From: Rhizobium etli_C
GTDB taxonomy: Bacteria > Pseudomonadota > Alphaproteobacteria > Rhizobiales > Rhizobiaceae
Assembly (NCBI RefSeq): GCF_014198605.1
Contig: NZ_JACIHU010000008.1
Strand: one strand, 5' to 3'
DNA: 64,000 nt
Shown: positions 26,132-35,621 of the stretch, one piece after another
How positions within the stretch are numbered: position 1 is the first letter of the stretch
Layout of the letters: every line of letters starts with the position of its first letter
Translations under genes and position numbers: made by a program
The notes under the pieces: model-generated
What the model saw: the letters and a program-made list of their open reading frames with translations, nothing else
Databases searched by the model: none
What the model was told of the DNA's origin: nothing

Positions 26132-26689
26132 TCACTCGATAGCCACGGGAAGCTCATGGAAGGAAAGACTTACCTTCCTTGTTTCAAGCGCCAACTTCAT
26201 CGCTTCTGTGCACATGAACATGTGCGGCTTCTTCAAGTCGACAAATATTCCAAACTCCTCAGCCGGCATTCTCGTTATCACATAATTTTCATTCTTGAAC
26301 TTTTTCAGCTTAGGCCAGAACCGCATCGGCCGCAGACTCTCATCGATGATGTCGACGACAGTCGGCTTTATGGTGTAAAAGCCGGCGATTTTGTCGCCCA
26401 CCCATTCCAGTAGGTTTTCTTTACCCCAAATAAGGTTCGTCTTCTTGAATATCACGCTACCGGGCTTGATCTCCTCGCAGGCGTTCTTGAATTTGTCACT
26501 GAACACGGGCACGCAGAACGATTCCACTAAGTCTATGAAGTAAAAATCATCTCTGTTAAACTCATCCGCTACGAAATCGCCGTCATAAGCCTCGCCTTTG
26601 TACATAGCGTCCCGACAGCCCTCGTGGTTTTGTGCCTGAAGCTTGCTCAAAGGGTGAAATTTGCCGTTTCCGTAAAGCGAGTACAACAT
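26132..26689 (-). CDS. Probable immunity protein for the Rhs nuclease tip (Imm11/DUF1629-like)
   Basis: 185 residues from the ATG at 26689, which lies 14 bases after the Rhs stop behind AGGATCGGAAG; a longer frame into the Rhs gene is not needed. The C-terminal part, with NYVITRMPAEEFGIFVDL and EAMKLALETRKVSLSFHELP, resembles Imm11/DUF1629 immunity proteins, in which a C-terminal domain ends in a similar pattern. The position directly behind the toxin end of an Rhs gene is that expected for the cognate immunity gene. The region is distinctly AT-richer than the core locus, as is common for recently exchanged tip-immunity pairs. The family call is tentative; the role by position is fairly sure. 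Confidence 0.65.
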   Translation of the reverse strand: MLYSLYGNGKFHPLSKLQAQNHEGCRDAMYKGEAYDGDFVADEFNRDDFYFIDLVESFCVPVFSDKFKNACEEIKPGSVIFKKTNLIWGKENLLEWVGDKIAGFYTIKPTVVDIIDESLRPMRFWPKLKKFKNENYVITRMPAEEFGIFVDLKKPHMFMCTEAMKLALETRKVSLSFHELPVAIE

Positions 26690-26703
26690 ACTTCCGATCC
26701 TAT

Positions 26704-29700
26704 TTACCTGCAGTTTGCAATCTGCATTGCACCTGTACCCAGCATGGTTCTGTGCGCCAACTGGAAGCGGCGCAACTCTCGAATCTTGCACCTTCTGTTC
26801 ATGTTGTTGGTGCGGCGTTCCAAATCCCTTATTTGATCAGCCATATATCTATTATACTCCTCGTGGCCGTTGAAGCCCCGATGTTGCGCCGAGCCACGTT
26901 GTCCGACGGTGCCACCGCTTGCAACGCTACAGGCCTGACGGGGCAGATACATCATATTTTGAGGACCATTGGGATCGAAACCCAGGCTTCTCAGGAACGG
27001 ATCGGACTGAAGATGCCACGGAATGATATGATGTCGTTCGAAACCGGGGACCGCGGGCATCCAGGCAGGATAACGTCCGTTCAATCCTAGAGGGTCGACC
27101 CAGTGAACTGGAACATTCACATAGCCGTTCTGGCGCAGTCCACCCTCGATGCCGATTGGGTCAGGACTGAGATATTGGGCTCCGAGAGGGTCGTAGGTTC
27201 TGAACCGATTGTAGTAGAGTCCGGTCTCTGGATCCTCCCATTGTCCCTGAAACCGGATCGGACATAACACCCGTGCAGCATGTGCCGACATTGCGGAAAA
27301 GTCGGCGTCCGGATCTGCAGGCTCACTATCCCATGAAATCGCAGAAAGACCATTTGTCGAGTTGCCGTCATAGGAAATTCGAACCGCATGCCATCCAGGT
27401 CTATTTTCCGCCATGGGCGTATTGTCGTTGGCCGCTGGCGTCCATATTCCGCGAAAGTCACCCCACAGTCGGTACGACGCCGACCAGACCAGATTACCCG
27501 CGGTGTCGACCATATCCCTAGGCGTTCCGATATGATCGCTAATGACATGAAGAAGCTGCCCGCTCGCAGCATCCTCACGTATCAAAGGCACAAAGCTTTC
27601 AGGCTCGAAATGCCACCAAATAGCGGATTGCGACGACTGGCCGGCGGAAATTGGAAACTCAGCAGCGACGACGTTACCATCCCAAAGAAAGCGCGATCCG
27701 ACTCCATGGCCCGCGGATCGACTGCCGGCTTGCGTCTGCCTTTTCTCAATACGGCGACCAAAGGGATCGTAGCAATAGACCCAAACAGCCCCGTCCGGGC
27801 ACTTCACTTCGACAAGCTGATCGAATCCATCCCAGGTGAATTCAAAGCTTTTGCGGCGAAAACCATTGCGTTCAATATGTCGCGCAACGACACGACCGGC
27901 AGCATCGTAGTCATAACGGATACGCTCCCCACGCGCGCCGTAGGCTTCCAGCACCCTGCCGCCAACAGAAGTTTTCCAGCCCTGCAATGGGCGACCGAGA
28001 GGATCCTGGGGAAGAGCAGTTTCCGAAGCGGCAATATCATGCGTCGGAGCATAATCAAACCGTTCTACCTCATGGCCGTCACCTGCAAGGCCTGGAATGA
28101 TACCTCGCAGCGGTGCCGGCAGAAGTGGGGGACCACCCTCTGGCAAGCCATGGCTTGCCACAACGATTTGACCGTTCTCGTCGGAGTCGTAGCGACTCCC
28201 CCCCCAGAGAGGATCCGAAACTGCATTCGGAGACCAAGCTCGATCCCAACCGTAATGTCGCGACCAGACGTCCGGAACCAACGAGCGGCGGGAAGAGGCT
28301 GACTGCGCATGGGTAGAGACCGTTTGACGAACGAGCTGACCCAGTTGGTCATGATCCAACTCCAGCAGAAAGCCGCCGGGCGTTTGCCGCCTTATCGGCC
28401 GTCCGAGCCCATCACGCGTGATCGCCAGGGCCTCGCCCCCGACAAGTGAGAGGGTGGTCAGAGCGCCCATAGGATCGTATTGATAGGCCGTCACATGATC
28501 GCCGATGCGGCGCTCGGTGCGATTGCCGCAGCAGTCATAGGCGTTTTCGGTACGGATATCGTTCGTTGTTTCAGCGATAACCCGGCCAGCGGCATCATAC
28601 TCAAGCTCGATAGTGGCATTGGCGTTGCGGGCAAATTGAAGACGGCCCACATCGTCGTAGTCAAAAGTTTCGCGTTGGGTTGCCTTGGTTTCGCCGGGAG
28701 GAAAGGCACTTCTGCTCAACATGCGCCCGGAAGGGTCCCATTCATAGGCGATCGTGCGACCGTCGGATTTGCGGGCTTCGACTATGCGGTCAGCCTTGTC
28801 GAAAATATATGACGTTGTCCGCCCATCGAAATCGGTCTCCTCAGCGATACGCCCCGCGCCGTCGCGTTTGAAGGTCCATTCCCTGCCGATTTCGTTGACA
28901 ACTCGATCGAGCCTGGACTCGTCGTCGTAGCGGAATTCGACGCGACCACCCCTCGGATCTGTAGTCGCAACCAGATTGTTAAGGCCGTCATATTCGTAGA
29001 CGGTTGCACGCCCTTCTCCATCTGCGACTTGAACAACCCGCCCTTGACGTGAAGTGCGCAACCGAGTAGCGACCCCGTCGGCTCTGATGACCTCGGCGGG
29101 GGTGAAAAAGCCGTGTCCCGACTGATCGTCGTAGCGGTAGATGGTCACCGCACCATTTGCTTCGGTCGTCCGTGTGATACGACCGAAACTATCACGTTCG
29201 AAGCGGGTACGGGCGCTCCGATAGTCCATTGTTTCCACCAGCCAGTGATGGCTGTCATACACATTCTGCTCGATTAATCCGTCATGGCGGATGATGCCGA
29301 CAGACTGACCCGCCTTGTTGTTGCTTATCTCGGCGATATGCCCGAGCGGATCTTTCACCAGAACTAGGCTACCGAAGTCATCATACCGCAGTTCCCAGGA
29401 CTTACCGGCATTGTCGATCACCAATCCCAGATCGCCTTCTGGTGTCCAACTGTAAAAAGTAGACCGACCGCTCGCGTCGGTTATGCTTTTGATGTGGCCA
29501 AAGGCATCGTAGCTATAGCGGGTTTCGTTTCCTTCCCCATCAATCTCCGCGGCGATGAAGCCTTCCTCGTCTTCAATCAACTGCCTCTCATTACCGAAGC
29601 AATTGACCTCGCGGATGATGTTGAGATTCTCATTATAGTGAAAACGCAAGGCACGCGTTTCATCACCGCCGGGCAGATAGGTCGTGATGCGGTTTTCGTC

Positions 29701-31047
29701 ATCATAGTCGAAGAGCGCGCGAGCGCCGTTATTGCTCTCCGTGCGCTTGCGCCGCCCCCTATCATCGTGGGTGAATTTAGCATGGTATCGGCCATTTCGG
29801 ATCACGCCGACAAGTCGACCTTCGAGGTCGTAGCTGAATTCATGACATTCGCCGTATGGGCTTTCGGCAAGAATCATTCGGTGTTCAGCGTCATAGCGAT
29901 AGCGCATCACCACCTTGCGGCTGCCGTCAATCCCTTCGAGTTCAACCATCTCGCGAAGGGTTCCCGAATAAGAGAATTGGAGCTTCAATCCTTCGGGGGC
30001 AGCAATGGAAAGCAGGTTTGCTTGGGCGTCCCGCTCGAAAACAAGCTTGTTTCCGCGTCTGTCCTCAAGCCTGCTGATCCGCCAGATACCATCTTTGCCT
30101 TTATCGAAATAGGTGGTCAGCGCTTCTTCGCGAAAGATCAACGCGCGGCGGCTGCCCTGCATCAATTGAACGTTACGGACTGTGTCACCGTCGACCCAAC
30201 CGTCCGGAATCGGTGTAGGAGCAGCAAATTCGATTGCAAATCCGTCCTCGTCCAGGAACGTGAAACCGCCAGAGTCATTTCGCCGAATCGTGGCATCGAT
30301 ATCGCTCAGCCGGCCTCGACCGAGCGGCCCGGTTGCCTCCACGTCACCGTAATAGGTGCTGTTGACGATGATTTTGATGAGACCCGGAAGCGAGAACTCA
30401 GGATCGTAGTGAACGGGAATACCCGTCGGCATGAAAGCCGGATTGCCCGCCCCCCTGCAATCGCGTCGGTCGCGCTGGCGTCGGCGTCGGCGCAGGATGC
30501 GCTCCTGAACCTTACGCCGAAGGCGAGCTTGTATTGCTTTCCTGGCCCGTCGGATTGCAAGGCGTCGAGCGAGTTTTCCAAGCTGATTCCATCCGGGTAT
30601 AGGCGCATTCAGCAAATCATCCGCTATATTGTTTTCGGCTGTATTCCTGATCCGTTCCAGACCTTCGCGGATCTCGTTGTATTGCGTAGCGCTGGTGGCA
30701 ACTGGCGCGTCGCTTTCCAACGCTTCCGATATTTTGTCAGTAATTGGGCTAGCCGTATTGCCCAAAAAGAAGACAGTGGATTCGGTCTGGCTCGCCCATC
30801 CAAGGAAACGAACCATTTCGCGGCGAGTGGCAGCGACCCAATAGGCCGACTTATCCGGCTCGTCGGCCAACTCGTTCATTTCTTCTTCGAGATGGGCGAT
30901 CTCCTGATCGAATGCGGTCGCTTCGTCGACAGGCTCCTCCGGGGCTCCTGCGCCAACCACCACGCGTCCATCGGCATTAGCGGGAGTTTGCGCCACGTTT
31001 GGCTGACCACCATTGCGCTGACGGACATCCTCGTCCCGCTCACCCAT
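26704..31047 (-). CDS. Rhs-repeat polymorphic toxin with AHH-type nuclease tip
   Basis: 1447 residues. An acidic and basic N-terminal region (about 1-200) precedes a DUF6531-like segment (GIPVHYDPEFSLPGLIKIIV), then more than twenty YD/Rhs repeats such as RYDAEHRMILAESPYGECHE and YEYDGLNNLVATTDPRGGRV, which build a cocoon around the toxin. The core ends with ETGLYYNRFRTYDPLGAQYL and WVDPLGLNG near residue 1320. The last ~120 residues are an HNH-superfamily AHH nuclease: ERHHIIPWHL with His1339-His1340, then NGPQNMMYLP. It follows VgrG, DUF2169 and PAAR-like genes, so export by the T6SS is likely. Its start overlaps the preceding gene by 8 bases. Confidence 0.9.
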   Translation of the reverse strand: MGERDEDVRQRNGGQPNVAQTPANADGRVVVGAGAPEEPVDEATAFDQEIAHLEEEMNELADEPDKSAYWVAATRREMVRFLGWASQTESTVFFLGNTASPITDKISEALESDAPVATSATQYNEIREGLERIRNTAENNIADDLLNAPIPGWNQLGKLARRLAIRRARKAIQARLRRKVQERILRRRRRQRDRRDCRGAGNPAFMPTGIPVHYDPEFSLPGLIKIIVNSTYYGDVEATGPLGRGRLSDIDATIRRNDSGGFTFLDEDGFAIEFAAPTPIPDGWVDGDTVRNVQLMQGSRRALIFREEALTTYFDKGKDGIWRISRLEDRRGNKLVFERDAQANLLSIAAPEGLKLQFSYSGTLREMVELEGIDGSRKVVMRYRYDAEHRMILAESPYGECHEFSYDLEGRLVGVIRNGRYHAKFTHDDRGRRKRTESNNGARALFDYDDENRITTYLPGGDETRALRFHYNENLNIIREVNCFGNERQLIEDEEGFIAAEIDGEGNETRYSYDAFGHIKSITDASGRSTFYSWTPEGDLGLVIDNAGKSWELRYDDFGSLVLVKDPLGHIAEISNNKAGQSVGIIRHDGLIEQNVYDSHHWLVETMDYRSARTRFERDSFGRITRTTEANGAVTIYRYDDQSGHGFFTPAEVIRADGVATRLRTSRQGRVVQVADGEGRATVYEYDGLNNLVATTDPRGGRVEFRYDDESRLDRVVNEIGREWTFKRDGAGRIAEETDFDGRTTSYIFDKADRIVEARKSDGRTIAYEWDPSGRMLSRSAFPPGETKATQRETFDYDDVGRLQFARNANATIELEYDAAGRVIAETTNDIRTENAYDCCGNRTERRIGDHVTAYQYDPMGALTTLSLVGGEALAITRDGLGRPIRRQTPGGFLLELDHDQLGQLVRQTVSTHAQSASSRRSLVPDVWSRHYGWDRAWSPNAVSDPLWGGSRYDSDENGQIVVASHGLPEGGPPLLPAPLRGIIPGLAGDGHEVERFDYAPTHDIAASETALPQDPLGRPLQGWKTSVGGRVLEAYGARGERIRYDYDAAGRVVARHIERNGFRRKSFEFTWDGFDQLVEVKCPDGAVWVYCYDPFGRRIEKRQTQAGSRSAGHGVGSRFLWDGNVVAAEFPISAGQSSQSAIWWHFEPESFVPLIREDAASGQLLHVISDHIGTPRDMVDTAGNLVWSASYRLWGDFRGIWTPAANDNTPMAENRPGWHAVRISYDGNSTNGLSAISWDSEPADPDADFSAMSAHAARVLCPIRFQGQWEDPETGLYYNRFRTYDPLGAQYLSPDPIGIEGGLRQNGYVNVPVHWVDPLGLNGRYPAWMPAVPGFERHHIIPWHLQSDPFLRSLGFDPNGPQNMMYLPRQACSVASGGTVGQRGSAQHRGFNGHEEYNRYMADQIRDLERRTNNMNRRCKIRELRRFQLAHRTMLGTGAMQIANCR

Positions 31048-31546
31048 TCATTCCCTCCTGCTTTTTGAGGTAAGCCGCGCCCCAGGGCACTGCGGTCAGA
31101 TCAAAGTACTGCGAAAATTCGTACCCGCTGGCGTCATGCCCGGGACGAAATAAGATGAAGCTATTGCGAGCTCCGTCGGAGATGGCCTGCCATTCGGCGG
31201 AACCAAGCGCGACACCCTCATGAATATCGAGATGGTATTCTTCAGTTGTGAATGCGTGAAAGACTATGTCGTCGAACCGTAGCGTCAGAACCGCCGCATC
31301 CGCGCGAACGGCCCGCAGTCGCTTTCCCGTGAACAGATCACCTATGAGCGCACTCGACAACGCAAGCTCATCATGGAGAATGACAGTGCCAGCTTCATCA
31401 AGTACAGCCCACTGGCATCCATTACAGATCAATTTCGTATCGCCATCAGCCCGCGCGAATAGAATATGGAATATGCTACCATATATGTATTTTGAGGCGG
31501 AGATCGGAGAACCGATCAAATAATTCAGCTCATCCTGGAATGTCAT
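31040..31546 (-). CDS. Probable immunity protein for the PAAR-like effector
   Basis: 168 residues without a recognised domain, signal peptide or membrane segment. Its ATG overlaps by four bases (ATGA) the stop of the out-of-frame tail of the PAAR-like gene, and its stop overlaps the Rhs start by 8 bases, so it is coupled on both sides. Small acidic proteins placed straight after a toxin-like C-terminus are usually immunity proteins; an Rhs-loading chaperone is the alternative. Features include TEEYHLDIHEGVALGSAEW and a C-terminal YFDLTAVPWGAAYL. Confidence 0.55.
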   Translation of the reverse strand: MTFQDELNYLIGSPISASKYIYGSIFHILFARADGDTKLICNGCQWAVLDEAGTVILHDELALSSALIGDLFTGKRLRAVRADAAVLTLRFDDIVFHAFTTEEYHLDIHEGVALGSAEWQAISDGARNSFILFRPGHDASGYEFSQYFDLTAVPWGAAYLKKQEGMNG

Positions 31547-31603
31547 GTTCCGAACTCGTCAATGATTATCTGTTTTATTTCCTGATATCCGTAGTTCTGC
31601 TTA

Positions 31604-32125
31604 CTAATAATCTCGTTGCTCCAGCTGATCATTCGTCAACCCGAACTGCTTTCCAAGCGCCCTGACCTGCTTATTCTGGGCGCGGTTGTTACCGGGCGTT
31701 CCTCCACTTCCCGCCAGCAGAATCGGCACATGGTCATTGCCCATTCCACGATGCGGTTCGGTCCCGCCCGGCCCCGGCCGGTTGATCCAGGCGGGATCGG
31801 AATCACGGATGACGGCCCAGCCTTCGGAAAAGACCGTTTTCGAGCCCTTCTTGGCGAGCGCATGTGATTTATAGCCGTTGACCTTTACGCCCTTGCCGAC
31901 ACCGGGCTCATGGCCGGTCACAGCAAGGGCGCGCGAATTCAGTTGGAAGTCCTGATTGCCGTTGTTTTGAACTGTCCGCGACGTTCGAACGGCCGATCCC
32001 AACGTCACCATAGACATATAGGGCACTCTCACCATCGATGATCCCATAGGTGTCCAGCAGACATCTGGTCCCGTGCAGTGCATGATGTTTGTGCCCTCGC
32101 GACGTGCTGAGATCGGTATCGCCAT
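31604..32125 (-). CDS. PAAR-like (DUF4150) T6SS tip protein with frameshifted toxin-like tail
   Basis: 173 residues from the ATG at 32125, two bases after the DUF2169 stop. The first ~115 residues follow the DUF4150 PAAR-like pattern: CTGPDVCWTPMGSSMVRVPY, then VTGHEPGVGKGVKVNG. The tail NKQVRALGKQFGLTNDQLEQ is typical of the last part of some polymorphic toxins, but the frame stops at a TAG soon after (31604). One base further on, another frame gives IISKQNYGYQEIKQII, then IDEFGT and a TGA at 31543 that overlaps the next gene's ATG. The original product probably ran to 31543. DUF4150 proteins cap VgrG and carry effectors. Confidence 0.75.
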   Translation of the reverse strand: MAIPISARREGTNIMHCTGPDVCWTPMGSSMVRVPYMSMVTLGSAVRTSRTVQNNGNQDFQLNSRALAVTGHEPGVGKGVKVNGYKSHALAKKGSKTVFSEGWAVIRDSDPAWINRPGPGGTEPHRGMGNDHVPILLAGSGGTPGNNRAQNKQVRALGKQFGLTNDQLEQRDY

Positions 32126-32126
32126 T

Positions 32127-33326
32127 TCAGGCTGCCTCCTCCTCGGGATCGGGATCCAAAAGTGCCGGGTCGCAAGCCACCTCATCCGGCGTCAAGCGAT
32201 GGCTTACGAGCGCCTCAGTCTCCTCTCCCTGCATCAGCACCAGCACCTCAGTTGAAAGCAAATCGAACGGTGTCCGCCAGACACAGTACGCGCGCGGGTC
32301 GTCGCGATAGGGCTCGCCTATTTCGAGGAAAACGGTATCGAGCGCCAACTTGAGTATCTGCTCCGAACCATCCGACCTAATCACAACGACCGTCAGTTGC
32401 CTGCCGGGGAGACGGATCGCAAAACTCGAAGCCGCACGATAGAGATTGTGCAACTCTATGTGGACGTCACCCTCCAAAAACCGGTTCCCTTGTAGGCGAG
32501 GATGCGCTGCGTTGTGGAACTGATAGTCATAGTCCTTCGCCCAGTTGGGCCATTCATGTTCTATCCAGTGCTCATCGTAGGTTCCTCCGAGCTTTCGGCG
32601 CGGCAACCAGGCGGGTGGAATAGGACCGAATCCTTCAACCGTTTGATGCGTATAAGGATCTGCGAGGATAGCGTTGTGCGCCAAAAGCTGCGGTGCATCG
32701 ATCGGGCGGGTGTGGTCTGTAGACTCCCTGTCGATCAGCCCGCGCCCGATCGGATTTTGCTCGAACGCTTCAAGAACCGGATTGCCGTGCTCGTCGACGC
32801 CTTTGTTCACCATGCCACCGAAGGCGTATTCATAGCGGATCGGTAATTGGTCGATGGGACTAGGAGCGGACAATTTCCAGCCTCGGAAGAGGTTCTTATA
32901 TCCACGCCAGTCTACCGTTTCCCGATCATTCAACTCCCTCGACCAGATCGGTTGCCATTGGCGCGGGCCTGTCACGGTTATTTTGTGACGCGTGAAGTCA
33001 CCCAGTTCGTCCCTGACCTTCACGCATACCTGCCATTCCGGCACCGGCTCGCCCTGCGGCGCATAGGCAGTAGCGTCCAGGATGATTTCGCTATGAGGCT
33101 TGTGAGGGACGAAATCGGACGGATAGCGCAGCGACGAAACATTTAATTCGCCGTGATAGTTGTCCGTAAAAACAAATGGCTCCTGCTCGCTGGAGAAGTG
33201 GCATTCACCGTCGGCATGGATATCCATCACGGTCTTTACCATGAATATGCCAAATTCCTTGCCGGCAGCATTGCGGTTTGAAAACCGCAGATTCGCGAAA
33301 GGTGTGAAATTGACAACCTTTGTCAT
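32127..33326 (-). CDS. DUF2169 T6SS accessory (adaptor) protein
   Basis: 399 residues from the ATG at 33326 (GGGAG site); an upstream GTG would add five residues. The pattern starting NFTPFANLRFSNRNAAGKEF, with the segment YEYAFGGMVNKGVDEHGNP and the central GFGPIPPAWLPRRKLGGTYD, is that of DUF2169, found next to VgrG and PAAR-like (DUF4150) genes in many T6SS clusters. These proteins are thought to help load PAAR-bearing effectors on VgrG. It is placed exactly between vgrG and the DUF4150 gene, 17 bases after vgrG. Confidence 0.9.
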   Translation of the reverse strand: MTKVVNFTPFANLRFSNRNAAGKEFGIFMVKTVMDIHADGECHFSSEQEPFVFTDNYHGELNVSSLRYPSDFVPHKPHSEIILDATAYAPQGEPVPEWQVCVKVRDELGDFTRHKITVTGPRQWQPIWSRELNDRETVDWRGYKNLFRGWKLSAPSPIDQLPIRYEYAFGGMVNKGVDEHGNPVLEAFEQNPIGRGLIDRESTDHTRPIDAPQLLAHNAILADPYTHQTVEGFGPIPPAWLPRRKLGGTYDEHWIEHEWPNWAKDYDYQFHNAAHPRLQGNRFLEGDVHIELHNLYRAASSFAIRLPGRQLTVVVIRSDGSEQILKLALDTVFLEIGEPYRDDPRAYCVWRTPFDLLSTEVLVLMQGEETEALVSHRLTPDEVACDPALLDPDPEEEAA

Positions 33327-33343
33327 GGAGTCTCCCGGCACTA

Positions 33344-35605
33344 TCAGTTGAGATCGATGACTTTGCCGATCTGTTGAAAGGAGCCTTCGGCCTCGAAGTG
33401 GAACTTGACGCCCTTAATGATCACAGTTCCATCCTTCTTCATCACCATCTTGGCCTTCCCGACCTCGATGACGTATTCCTCGCCGACCGTTAGCTTCTTC
33501 GCCTTGCCCACATTCTCCATCGACGTCTGTCCGACATTTGTTACTTTGCTCATGCCGATCTGCTCTGCTTGGGCCACACCGACTGTGGTCGACTGGAAAG
33601 ACCCAACAACTGTGTTCATGATGCCCGGCAGGGGAAAGAGGCTCGAAGCCGCATCGCCAACGCCCGTGCCGGAACCGGCCAATGCGGTGCCAGCGTCCGC
33701 GCGCGGGCTGGAACCTGCCACAACACCCATGCGACTGCTCAGACCGCCCGCGCCAAGGAAGCCCAGCGCTGACGAAGCGAGCGTGCCGGCAAAAGCAGCT
33801 AGGCTCGGCCCGCCACCTCCCGCGATCTGACCGGCCTGTGAAAGCAAGCCCGCCGTTTGGCCCGCCATGCCCTGCACCGCCCCCATCAGCGCCATCGCCA
33901 TCGGTCCCGTCCCACCGACGACGGTGTTCATCGAGCCGCCGACCTCATGTTTCTGGTTGCCGCCGACTTCCACCGTCCGGTTGGCGCCGATGGCCGAGAC
34001 TTCGTGGCGGTCGATGCGTTTGGTGCGGTCGTTCAGCACCCGCGTCGTCTGGTCCTTCTGGGCATGAAAGAACATGTTCTCCTGGCCGGCCTCGTCTTCG
34101 AAGGTCATTTCGTTGAAGCCGGTGCCCTTATGGGTGTTCGAGCGCATGACCATGCGGGTCTTGTTTGCCGGCAGATCGTAAGGGACCGTGTTGCTGGGAT
34201 TGGGCACCACGCCTGTCACCAGCGGCCGGTCGGGATCGCCGTCGACGAAGGCCACCATCACCTCCATGCCAATGCGCGGAATGACCTGCGCACCCCAGGT
34301 GCCGCCGCCCCAGACCTGGCTGACGCGCACCCAGCAGGTGTCGGAACCGTCCTTCTTGGCCTTGCGGTCCCAGGGGAACCACAGCTTGATGCGGCCGTAC
34401 TGGTCGGGATGGATTTCCTCGCCGGAAGGGCCGGCGACGATCGCCACCTGGGTGCCCTCGATGCGCGGCCGTTTCGTCTCGCGGTGCGGCGTCATCGGCA
34501 CCCGCGACGGCACGGCCTCGAAGGTGTTGGTGTATTCCGGCTCGTTGCTGTTGGTCTCATAGGAGCGGTCGACGACGGTATGGGTGGTCTTCACCACCAC
34601 ATGCTCCTCATAGACATGGTCGGGGTGGGCGACCTCATAGGGGGTGAAGCGGCGCCCGGCCTCCAGGATGCGCGATGTCGAGCCGCCGAAGACGCGGTCG
34701 TGATCGGCTTCCGAGGCCTGCATCCTCAGTTTTTCCGCCCGCTCCGCCTCGGCGACCGAGGAAATGCGCGCCGGATATTCGTAGAGCTCGCGCTTGGTCG
34801 CTTCCGGCATCTGCACCAGCGACGGCGTCATCGTGCCTGGCACCATGCGCGGCGTCTCGAAGTTCCAGTCGGCGCCGGCCCGCTGGCCCGGCACATAGGA
34901 ATAGCGCCGGCTCCACTCGGTGATGTGGTTGCGGTCGGCCGAGCCCTGCGCCAGGCGGACCCGCCCCTCGCCCTGCGCCGAGGGCGACGGGCCGAGCCAG
35001 GATTGGGCGCTGTCGGCCACATGTAGCTTGTGTTTGCCGTCCTCGTGCGAGAACCAGTAGAACAAGCCGTCCTCTTCGAAACGGCGGGTGAGATAGGCGA
35101 GATCGGTTTCGTTCCACTGCACCGAATAATGCTGCGGCGGCGGTGGCGTGATCACGCCCGAGGTGTCGGGTGCCGGGATGCCGTGTTCGGAAAACAGCGT
35201 CTCGACGATGTCGATCGAGGTCTTGTCCATCCAGATGCGGCAGTCGGAGCGGCGTGACAGCAGCCACATCTGCGGCCGCAGCACCATCGAATAGGACCTG
35301 AGGCCGCGGGTGATCGGCGGCCCCTCGTTGAGTTCGGTCACCAGCCCGTTGAACGGCCGGCGCACGGCGCCTTCGCCATCGTCCTGTTGCACTTCCACGG
35401 AGACATCCATCAGCCGGCCGATCAGCTCCTCCGGCTTGACCGACGGCTTCTTGGCGCGCGCGGAAACCTTGATTTCGAACAGCGAAGAAATGCCTTCCTC
35501 GATCGTCACGCGCTCCGGCAGAAGTTGGTCCTCGCCAAGCGGCGAGACGATCTTCAGAATACGGTTCGCCTGGATGAAGTCGGCGGCAGAGGGCTGATCG
35601 TTCAT
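33344..35605 (-). CDS. vgrG: VgrG / TssI, T6SS spike protein
   Basis: 753 residues. The gp27-like region covers about 1-380 (phage D and late-control signatures; LPERVTIEEGISSLFEIKVS). The gp5-like OB fold follows with HPDQYGRIKLWFPWDRKAKK and WGAQVIPRIGMEVMVAFVDG, then the beta-helix needle with RTVEVGGNQKHEVGG. A long alanine/glycine-rich stretch (about 575-680) interrupts before the final strands KAKKLTVGEEYVIEVGKAKM. No extra C-terminal enzyme domain is present, so the cargo is carried by separate proteins. It lies between the Tae4-like effector gene and the DUF2169 gene. Confidence 0.95.
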   Translation of the reverse strand: MNDQPSAADFIQANRILKIVSPLGEDQLLPERVTIEEGISSLFEIKVSARAKKPSVKPEELIGRLMDVSVEVQQDDGEGAVRRPFNGLVTELNEGPPITRGLRSYSMVLRPQMWLLSRRSDCRIWMDKTSIDIVETLFSEHGIPAPDTSGVITPPPPQHYSVQWNETDLAYLTRRFEEDGLFYWFSHEDGKHKLHVADSAQSWLGPSPSAQGEGRVRLAQGSADRNHITEWSRRYSYVPGQRAGADWNFETPRMVPGTMTPSLVQMPEATKRELYEYPARISSVAEAERAEKLRMQASEADHDRVFGGSTSRILEAGRRFTPYEVAHPDHVYEEHVVVKTTHTVVDRSYETNSNEPEYTNTFEAVPSRVPMTPHRETKRPRIEGTQVAIVAGPSGEEIHPDQYGRIKLWFPWDRKAKKDGSDTCWVRVSQVWGGGTWGAQVIPRIGMEVMVAFVDGDPDRPLVTGVVPNPSNTVPYDLPANKTRMVMRSNTHKGTGFNEMTFEDEAGQENMFFHAQKDQTTRVLNDRTKRIDRHEVSAIGANRTVEVGGNQKHEVGGSMNTVVGGTGPMAMALMGAVQGMAGQTAGLLSQAGQIAGGGGPSLAAFAGTLASSALGFLGAGGLSSRMGVVAGSSPRADAGTALAGSGTGVGDAASSLFPLPGIMNTVVGSFQSTTVGVAQAEQIGMSKVTNVGQTSMENVGKAKKLTVGEEYVIEVGKAKMVMKKDGTVIIKGVKFHFEAEGSFQQIGKVIDLN

Positions 35606-35621
35606 GAGTTGACCTCAAACC

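Noticed and set aside
29494..31068. 524-codon open frame on the plus strand
   Set aside because: It is antisense to the Rhs gene; the residues show no domain pattern.
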